From NCBI GenBank assembly GCA_900549245.1, contig URNQ01000004.1:1-27881 (forward strand): DNA of 27,881 nucleotides. The letters are read 5' to 3'. This document shows positions 22,999 through 27,881 of this stretch, one piece after another; positions within the stretch are counted from its first letter, which is position 1; each line of letters begins with the position of its first letter. A model generated the notes under the pieces. It worked only from the letters and a program-made list of their open reading frames with translations, had not been told where the DNA came from and made no database searches. The DNA is from an uncultured Collinsella sp. (GTDB taxonomy: Bacteria; Actinomycetota; Coriobacteriia; Coriobacteriales; Coriobacteriaceae). A program made the translations under genes and the position numbers.

Positions 22999-24030
22999 AT
23001 GCCGGATAACGGGTCAATACAAAAAAGAGACGCGCACGAGATGGCTCATGGGCGTCCTGTCCAGATAACCGAGCACACGACGGTAACCGAGCTACAGCCC
23101 AGCCTGTCCGATGTCGTGTGCGCAAACAAAAAGCTGCAGATTGGCTTTATCGTTGCGCTCGTGGTACTGGCGCTGCTGTCGGGCTTTGTCGCGCGCCCGC
23201 ATTTTGCCGATACCAAGACCTGGGACTCCACCATCGAGGTCATCGATCAAAAGAAGGGCAATGTTTTGGCGCTCACGACCTCGTGCGTGGCGCTGTCTGC
23301 GGGCATTACCGCGCTGCCGGGTGATACGGGTACGCCGGTCGCTGAGCAGCTCGCACAGCTTTCGGGCAACTTGGGCATCGTGCTTGCTGTGCTCTACCTC
23401 GAGAAATATCTGCTGACTATTTTGTGGTCGGTTGGTTTGGGCATCTTAATCCCGTTTGCGTTGGTGCTCTTTGCGGTGTCGCTTGGCGTTCATGGGCGCT
23501 GGAGCACGAGCGCTGTCCTGCGCCGTGTGGCGACGCGCGTGCTGGTGGTTGCCGTGATCGGCATGGCGCTTGTGCCCGCGAGCGTATGGGTATCGCAAAA
23601 GGTCGACGAGACATATCGCGTCAGCATTGAACAGGCCGAGCAAAAGGCAGCCGACGCCGCGGAAAAGACCGATACCGCGGAGAAGTCAGGCGAGACCAGC
23701 TCAAAATCGAACAAGAAAAAGGCCGAGTCCACAGAGTCCAAGAACGTGCTCGAGCAGTTGACTGACGGGGCCTCGAGCCTGGTTACGTCGGTAACCAGCG
23801 GTGCCAAGCAGATGACCGACGAGATCGTGCAGCAGGTGACCGACCTCATCGAAGGCGTCATCGTGATGATCGTGACCTCGTGTGTGATTCCTCTACTGGT
23901 GCTCGTGGCGTTCCTATGGCTAGGACACGTGCTGCTGGGGATCGATGTCTCCGGTCCCGCGAACTATCTGACGGGTCGTTTCTTGAGCGCTCCGTCCAAA
24001 CATGCCAAGAAGAGTGGGCAGTCTGAGTAG
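22999..24030 (+). CDS. Membrane protein of unknown function
   Basis: A 343-residue protein that I do not recognise. After a 45-residue hydrophilic N-terminus it has hydrophobic segments at about 48-66, 89-107, 125-140, 142-164, 178-198 and 286-314. Residues 200-250 are very rich in Lys, Glu, Ala and Ser (AEQKAADAAEKTDTAEKS), probably an extended or coiled stalk, and 250-285 look like an amphipathic helix. The C-terminus is basic. A strong GAGGAGGT lies 8 bases before the ATG. It has its own terminator and is flanked by a repeat element on the left, so it is a separate unit inside the lactose cluster. No link to sugar transport is visible. Confidence 0.8.
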   Translation: MPDNGSIQKRDAHEMAHGRPVQITEHTTVTELQPSLSDVVCANKKLQIGFIVALVVLALLSGFVARPHFADTKTWDSTIEVIDQKKGNVLALTTSCVALSAGITALPGDTGTPVAEQLAQLSGNLGIVLAVLYLEKYLLTILWSVGLGILIPFALVLFAVSLGVHGRWSTSAVLRRVATRVLVVAVIGMALVPASVWVSQKVDETYRVSIEQAEQKAADAAEKTDTAEKSGETSSKSNKKKAESTESKNVLEQLTDGASSLVTSVTSGAKQMTDEIVQQVTDLIEGVIVMIVTSCVIPLLVLVAFLWLGHVLLGIDVSGPANYLTGRFLSAPSKHAKKSGQSE

Positions 24031-24064
24031 GCGGCAAAGCGATCTTTGGAAGATCAACCGTAAG

Positions 24065-24104
24065 AAGGGCGGCCGAGACACGTTCTCGGCCGCCCTTTTG
24101 TTTG
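24065..24104 (+). terminator. Intrinsic terminator of the membrane-protein gene
   Basis: A perfect 14-bp stem, AAGGGCGGCCGAGA (24065-24078) with 24084-24097, and a 5-nt loop are followed by TTGTTTGTT. Confidence 0.92.
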
Positions 24105-24167
24105 TTGAACACATGGTCGCTACGTCTGCGCCGGGCTCAAACGGTCGGCAATCAACCGTAAACGGTA

Positions 24168-24243
24168 TTTGTTCAAAAAAGAACAAAGTTAAACAAATAA
24201 TGGTTGCAACCTATGTTCGAATGTGTTCAAATAAACATGAACA
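24168..24243 (+). promoter_or_regulatory. Operator-like region before lacA
   Basis: TTTGTTC-AAAAAA-GAACAAA (24168-24187) is a perfect inverted repeat. GTTCGAATGTGTTCAAAT at 24215 has two direct GTTC half-sites 10 bases apart, as before lacF and deoR. TGTTCA (24224) and TGAACA (24238) form another inverted pair. The region is very AT-rich against its surroundings and fills the 24105-24337 gap. Confidence 0.55.
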
Positions 24244-24337
24244 GTGAAGAACCGCACATTCAGATGCCCGGACCTGAGCGCGATTCAACACTTCCAAACA
24301 GAAACTACGCACCTGCGTATCTCTCAAGGAGGATGTC

Positions 24338-24766
24338 ATGAGGGTTGTAATCGCTTCCGATGCCGACGGTATGTCGATGAAGGAGTCCATCAAGGAGATG
24401 CTCATCGCCGACGGTCACGAGGTCGTCGACTATTCCGAGACCCCTGCTGCGGACTTTGTCGATTCCGCGACCGCCGTTGCCAAGGACCTGCTGGAGCACA
24501 AGGATTCCCAGGGCTTCGCATTCGATAAGTACGGCGTCGGCTCCTATATGGCTGCCGTCAAGATCAAGGGCATGGTCGTCGCCAACATTTCCGACGAGCG
24601 TTCCGCCTACATGACCCGCGAGCACAACGGCTCGCGCATGGTCACCATGGGCCCGGGCGTTGTGGGCACCGAGGTCGCCAAGAAGATCGCCCGCGAGTTC
24701 CTGCGCGCCCAGTACGCCGGCGGCCGTCACCAGATCCGTGTCGACATGCTCAACAAGATGGCCTAA
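24338..24766 (+). CDS. lacA: Galactose-6-phosphate isomerase subunit LacA
   Basis: A 142-residue RpiB/LacA-type isomerase subunit. With LacB it converts D-galactose-6-phosphate to D-tagatose-6-phosphate in the cytoplasm, the step after LacG. LacA hallmarks are MRVVIASDADGMSMKE at the start, VDYSETPAADFVDSA, YGVGSYMAAVKIKGM, the long conserved stretch SDERSAYMTREHNGSRMV, and GGRHQIRVDMLNKM at the C-terminus. AAGGAGG lies 6 bases upstream. lacB follows after 63 bases, as in classical lac operons. Confidence 0.97.
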   Translation: MRVVIASDADGMSMKESIKEMLIADGHEVVDYSETPAADFVDSATAVAKDLLEHKDSQGFAFDKYGVGSYMAAVKIKGMVVANISDERSAYMTREHNGSRMVTMGPGVVGTEVAKKIAREFLRAQYAGGRHQIRVDMLNKMA

Positions 24767-24829
24767 CGAGAGCCACCGAGAACTCGAACTTCTATCTCAA
24801 CTTGTGAATTCAGACGAAAGGACGTTCTG

Positions 24830-25354
24830 ATGAAGAAGACCATCGCAATCGGTTGCGACCATATCGTTACGGACGAGAAGATCTATCTGGCCGACCGCCT
24901 GGAGCAGGCTGGCTACAAGGGGCTCGACTGCGGCACCTACAGCCACACCCGTACGCACTATCCCATCTACGGTAAGGCCGTGGGCGAGGCTGTTGCCAGC
25001 GGCAAGGCCGACTTTGGCGTGGCCCTGTGCGGCACCGGCATCGGCATCACCAACGCCGTCAACAAGGTTCCCGGCGCTCGCTGCGCCCTGGTTCGCGACA
25101 TGACCTCTGCCCTGTATGCCCGTCGCGAGCTCAACGCCAACATCGTGGGCTTTGGCGGTAAGATCACCGGTGAGTTCCTGATGGCCGACATTATGCTTGC
25201 CTTCCTGGAGGAGCCCTACGAGAAGACTCCCGAGCACGACGCCCTGATCGCCAAGATTGACGCTTGCAATAAGGCCGACGCCGAGGCTCAGGCCGACCCG
25301 CACTTCTTTGACGAGTTCCTCGAGAAGTGGGACCGCGGCGAATACCACGACTAA
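24830..25354 (+). CDS. lacB: Galactose-6-phosphate isomerase subunit LacB
   Basis: A 174-residue partner of LacA that carries the RpiB-type active site: IAIGCDHIVTDEK at the N-terminus, HYPIYGKAVGEAVASG, the catalytic loop ALCGTGIGITNAVNKVPGAR whose cysteine is the enolising base in RpiB-fold enzymes, and the later RRELNANIVGFGGKITG. The C-terminus ends in HFFDEFLEKWDRGEYHD, typical of LacB. AAAGGACG precedes the ATG. It is followed by the structured element at 25361 rather than by lacC or lacD directly. Confidence 0.97.
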   Translation: MKKTIAIGCDHIVTDEKIYLADRLEQAGYKGLDCGTYSHTRTHYPIYGKAVGEAVASGKADFGVALCGTGIGITNAVNKVPGARCALVRDMTSALYARRELNANIVGFGGKITGEFLMADIMLAFLEEPYEKTPEHDALIAKIDACNKADAEAQADPHFFDEFLEKWDRGEYHD

Positions 25355-25360
25355 GGGGGT

Positions 25361-25504
25361 TCCGGCGTTTTAACAAACGCCGGACCGGTCGACGCTGCGA
25401 AGCCATCTGGCGGGCAATCTGCCGCTCAGCTTCGACGGCATGACCAGAAGGTCAATGCCGTCTCGCTTCACGGCACCTTGCCTCGCCAGCTGGCTTCTCG
25501 CTGA
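25361..25504 (+). ncRNA. Structured RNA candidate, copy S1 (downstream of lacB)
   Basis: P0 hairpin: 25361-25370 with 25375-25384, loop TAAC. P1 long outer helix: 25399-25417 with 25478-25497, about 17 pairs with a T-C mismatch and a bulge. P2: TGCCG 25420-25424 with CGGCA 25471-25475. P3: GACGGCAT 25434 with ATGCCGTC 25455, extended by GACC/GGTC around an AGAA tetraloop, with one bulged A. Unpaired strings TCGACGCTGC, GGCAATCTG and CACCTTGC are shared with S2 (27603-27748), while P0, P1, P2 and P3 keep pairing with different bases. Strand is assumed from the flanking genes. No T-run follows P0, so it is not a plain terminator. The rest of the gap to lacX2 (25505-25728) shows no gene. Confidence 0.7.
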
Positions 25505-25728
25505 TGTCTGAGTGACCTGTGGGGTTACCGCTGTTGTTGCGAAGCGTTCTGGTATGGCAAGTTGCTCCGATAACACGTTTGCTTGCTGAGCTTGTGCGCT
25601 TCGTTTTGGCGGTACCCGGCATTCTGCAGCTTTTCAATTGACGGCTCGCGTTTCTGTGAGGGGGCGCGGGCCGGTTTTCTATCAGCCCTATTGACTTGGC
25701 GGGCTGTCGTAAGAAAGGGAAGGCTCCT

Positions 25729-26609
25729 ATGGAGTTTGTTCTTGATAACGGTTCTATTCGTGTGGCGCTGAGCACGGCTGGCGGATCGTTCACTTCGATT
25801 AAAGCCAGCGGTCGCGAGTACCTGTGGCAGGGCGATCCTTCGGTCTGGTCGGGCCAGGCACCCATTTGCTTCCCGATCTGCGGTGGCCTTCGTGACGGCC
25901 GCGCGATGACCATGGGCGGCCGCGAGGTCGAGCTCGCTCGCCACGGCTTTGCGCGCAAACAGGAGTGGAAGCTCGAGGAGCAGGGCGACAACATGGTTGC
26001 GCTGAGCCTAAGCTCTGCCGACCATGCCGAGTTGCTCGAGCAGTACCCGTATCCGTTTAAGATCGTTGCTCGTTACACGATCGATTCGGAAAAGGTGGCC
26101 GTGTCGTACGAGGTGACCAATGAGGCACCGAGGACATGCCGTTCTTTGTGGGTGGTCACCCCGGCTTTAAGTGCCCGCTCGACGAGGGCGAGTCCTATGA
26201 CGACTATGAGCTTCGTTTTGAGCGGTGCGAGGCCACCGAGCTCTGTACCGCCGTTCCCTCGACGGGCCTGATTGATGTTGAGCATCGCAGCAAGAACCCC
26301 ATGATCGGCCAGAACCTGCCGCTTACCCACGAACTCTTCGACTTCGCGGAGACCATCTTTGACGTGCTCGAGAGCCGCGTGGTTACGCTGACCAAGAAAA
26401 CCGAGGACAAGGGCGTGCGCCTGACGTTCCCCGATATGCCGTACCTGATTGTGTGGAGCAAGCCCGAGGGCGACTTTGTGGCAGTTGAGCCGTGGGGTGG
26501 TCTGTCCACCTGCTCCGACGAGGACGATATTCTGGAGCACAAGCGTGGCTGCCTGGTGGCCAAGCCAGGGGAGACCGTCATCCGCGGCTTTGAGATCGAG
26601 ATCCTTTAA
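25729..26609 (+). pseudogene. lacX: LacX-like epimerase, copy 2, with a one-base frameshift
   Basis: Starts MEFVLDNGSIRVALSTAGGS and follows LacX1 closely through EVTNE. There the frame breaks: LacX1 DNA has GAGGGCACC, this copy has GAGGCACC at 26122-26129, so one G of a GGG run is missing. The second half continues in another frame (from about 26126) with FFVGGHPGFKCPL, FVAVEPWGGLSTC and the normal end FEIEIL at 26609. Both halves are conserved at protein level with no other damage, so the shift is recent or a sequencing or assembly error in a homopolymer. As read, the product is truncated at about 180 residues with a wrong tail ending at 26271. It would otherwise be cotranscribed with lacC2, 56 bases downstream. 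Confidence 0.88.
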
Positions 26610-26665
26610 CGAGTTATCGTATGTTTGGGGCCGCGCGTGTCGTGCCCCGGAAACAGGAGTTCAAC

Positions 26666-27601
26666 ATGATTCTGACCGTTACCATGAACCCGTCGATCGA
26701 TACGCGCTATCAACTCGACAAGCTGATCATCGACGACGTGAACCGCGTGACGCCTGAAAAGACCGCTGGCGGCAAGGGCCTCAACGTGAGCCGTGTGCTG
26801 CTGCAGTTGGGCGACGATGTGCTCGCGACCGGCCTGCTCGGCGGCCACATGGGTGCCTATATGGCCGAGCTTATGGATGCCGACGGCGTCAAGAACGACT
26901 TTGTGCCCATCGCCGGTGAGACGCGCATTTGCCTGAATATCCTGCACGAGGGCAATCAGACCGAGCTGCTGGAGAGCGGCCCGCAGATCGCTCCCGCCGA
27001 GCTCGAGGCCTTTACGGCTAAGTTCGCCGAGCTTGCAGCGAAGGCGGATGTTGTGACGCTTTCGGGCTCGCTGCCGCGCGGCGTCGATGCTGGCTACTAT
27101 GCCGAGCTCGTCAAGATCGCCGAGGAGGCGGGCGCCAAGGTGCTGCTCGACACCTCGGGTGCATCGCTGGAGGCTGCGCTGGAATCTGACGCTAAGCCTG
27201 AGCTCGTGAAGCCCAACCTGACCGAGATTAACGGCCTGCTGGGTACGTCCTTTACGACCGATGATGTCGATGCCCTGCGCGAGGCGCTTGCCGCCGATGG
27301 CCGCTTTGCCGGTATTCCCTGGGTCGTCGTCTCGATGGGCGCTGCCGGTTCGGTGGGCTTCCATGAGGGCCGCGCGTTCCGCGCCAAGACGCCCGCGATT
27401 GCGGCTGTGAACGCGACGGGTTCCGGTGACTCGACCATCGCCGGCTTTGCGCATGCCATTGCTGCTGGTGCCGACGACGTCACGGTGCTCAAGACCGCCA
27501 ATACCTGCGGCAAGCTCAACGCCATGGATCCCAAGACCGGCCACCTGGTCATGGACCGCTGGGACGAGATCTACAACAGCGTTGTCGTGACTGAACTGTA
27601 G
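26666..27601 (+). CDS. lacC: Tagatose-6-phosphate kinase LacC / PfkB-family hexose kinase (copy 2)
   Basis: A 311-residue PfkB-family kinase, about 87% identical to LacC1 by hand count. PfkB signatures are TAGGKGLNVSRVL and VNATGSGDSTIAGF with the catalytic aspartate in GSGD; KPNLTEI and SGSLPRG are also present. The upstream in-frame ATG at 26621 lies in unconserved sequence; ATG 26666 has AGGAG six bases before it and aligns with the start of LacC1. As part of the lacAB-lacX2-lacC2 row it is the best candidate for the lactose tagatose-6-phosphate kinase. No lacD aldolase follows; the structured element S2 does. LacC1 may serve the amino-sugar genes at the left end, which is inference. Confidence 0.93.
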   Translation: MILTVTMNPSIDTRYQLDKLIIDDVNRVTPEKTAGGKGLNVSRVLLQLGDDVLATGLLGGHMGAYMAELMDADGVKNDFVPIAGETRICLNILHEGNQTELLESGPQIAPAELEAFTAKFAELAAKADVVTLSGSLPRGVDAGYYAELVKIAEEAGAKVLLDTSGASLEAALESDAKPELVKPNLTEINGLLGTSFTTDDVDALREALAADGRFAGIPWVVVSMGAAGSVGFHEGRAFRAKTPAIAAVNATGSGDSTIAGFAHAIAAGADDVTVLKTANTCGKLNAMDPKTGHLVMDRWDEIYNSVVVTEL

Positions 27602-27602
27602 G

Positions 27603-27748
27603 GTTACGGCGTTTTATCAAACGCCGTAACGGCTCGACGCTGCAAACGCCCCTAAGCGGCAATCTGACGTTCAATCGTCGGGCATGATCAGAAGGTCAAT
27701 GCCCTCCTCTTTCACGTCACCTTGCTCGCTTAGGGGCGTTTTCGCTGA
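27603..27748 (+). ncRNA. Structured RNA candidate, copy S2 (downstream of lacC2)
   Basis: P0: 27603-27614 with 27619-27630, a perfect 12 bp with loop TATC. P1: AAACGCCCCTAAGCG (27644-27658) with 27727-27741, a perfect 15 bp, then GCAA/TTGC across a bulged T. P2: TGACG 27665 with CGTCA 27715. P3: GGGCAT 27680 with ATGCCC 27699, GATC/GGTC, an AGAA tetraloop and the same bulged A as S1. Against S1, P2 changes a C-G pair to A-T, P3 changes C-G to G-C, and nearly all of P1 changes on both sides with pairing kept. Confidence 0.7.
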
Positions 27749-27783
27749 CAATGCCAAGGCAACGCCGATGTCTTGGTCGCAAG

Positions 27784-27839
27784 TAGTCATTGGGGACGTT
27801 CTTGTTTGACTAGTCGTTTAAGAACGTCCCCAATGACTA
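27784..27839. repeat. Perfect 20-bp-arm hairpin
   Basis: TAGTCATTGGGGACGTTCTT (27784-27803) is the exact reverse complement of 27820-27839. The 16-nt loop contains the palindrome GACTAGTC. No T-run follows on either strand. It is probably a member of a dispersed repeat family, but only one copy is in the window. Confidence 0.8.
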
Positions 27840-27846
27840 GCCAATA

Positions 27847-27881
27847 AAACGGCGCCCGTCGGCGGTGGTGCCGCAGCCACG
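27847..27881 (-). terminator. Probable terminator cut by the window edge
   Basis: AACGGCGCCCGTCGGC followed by GGTGGTGCCG matches the galM terminator at 5247-5272. TTTTATTGG would follow on the minus strand. It implies a minus-strand gene ending just right of the window, convergent with lacC2. Confidence 0.5.

Larger units (their letters stand above)
25729..27601 (+). repeat. Direct repeat block, right copy (lacX2-lacC2)
   Basis: This is the second copy of the lacX-lacC pair at 1498-3374, in the same orientation about 24.2 kb away. Recombination between the blocks would delete everything between them, including all lacE, lacG, lacF and lacAB genes. Confidence 0.85.

Noticed and set aside
25361..25384. 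P0 hairpin as a simple intrinsic terminator of lacB
   Set aside because: No T-run follows on either strand, and the hairpin is part of a larger conserved fold repeated after lacC2.
26621..26665. N-terminal extension of LacC2 from an upstream ATG
   Set aside because: The added 15 residues are not found in LacC1, and the AGGAG site fits the ATG at 26666.

Overview
The window is about 28 kb of GC-rich, densely coded bacterial DNA. The protein families, codon choice and strong AGGAGG-type ribosome sites fit a Coriobacteriia gut anaerobe, most likely Collinsella. This is recognition by eye, not a database match. Nearly everything serves uptake of phosphorylated sugars and the tagatose-6-phosphate (Lac) pathway.

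Layout. 1-4.1 kb: the 3' end of an amino-sugar-phosphate deacetylase gene (nagA-like), a flavodoxin-family gene, a first lacX-lacC pair, a 42-codon relic of a second nagA, and a YhcH/NanQ-family gene. 4.1-7.5 kb: tRNA-Thr(CGT), a lone mannose-family PTS IIB-like protein whose active histidine is a tyrosine, galM, and a DeoR/LacR-type regulator. 7.5-11.3 kb: a GntR-UTRA regulator and a TIM-barrel protein (minus strand) divergent from the lactose-type PTS permease lacE1. 11.6-12.2 kb: a toxin-antitoxin pair. 12.4-22 kb: two paralogous modules in the same arrangement, each with lacE-lacG on the minus strand and a divergent lacI, CG-centred palindromic operators between them and two repeat hairpins downstream. 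22-27.6 kb: the shared core with lacF (EIIA), a membrane protein, lacA-lacB, a frameshifted second lacX and a second lacC.

How it works together (inference from family knowledge). Three EIICB permeases (lacE1-3) import and phosphorylate beta-galactosides, probably sharing the single EIIA LacF. Two LacG enzymes hydrolyse the 6-phospho-galactosides. LacAB makes tagatose-6-phosphate and LacC makes tagatose-1,6-bisphosphate. No lacD aldolase is visible. Each permease module has its own local regulator (GntR, LacI-1, LacI-2). The DeoR/LacR-type protein may control the core, because GTTC half-sites one helical turn apart occur before deoR, lacF and lacA.

The noncoding DNA is unusually structured. 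Two copies of a roughly 145-nt element downstream of lacB and of lacC2 keep the same folded form although several helices differ in sequence. That is covariation, and it makes this the best candidate for an undescribed RNA. There are also five copies of a 55-69 bp palindromic repeat, two copies of a 154-170 bp inverted-repeat element carrying an internal terminator-like hairpin, and a perfect 20-bp-arm hairpin near the right edge. The lacX-lacC blocks at both ends form direct repeats about 24 kb apart.
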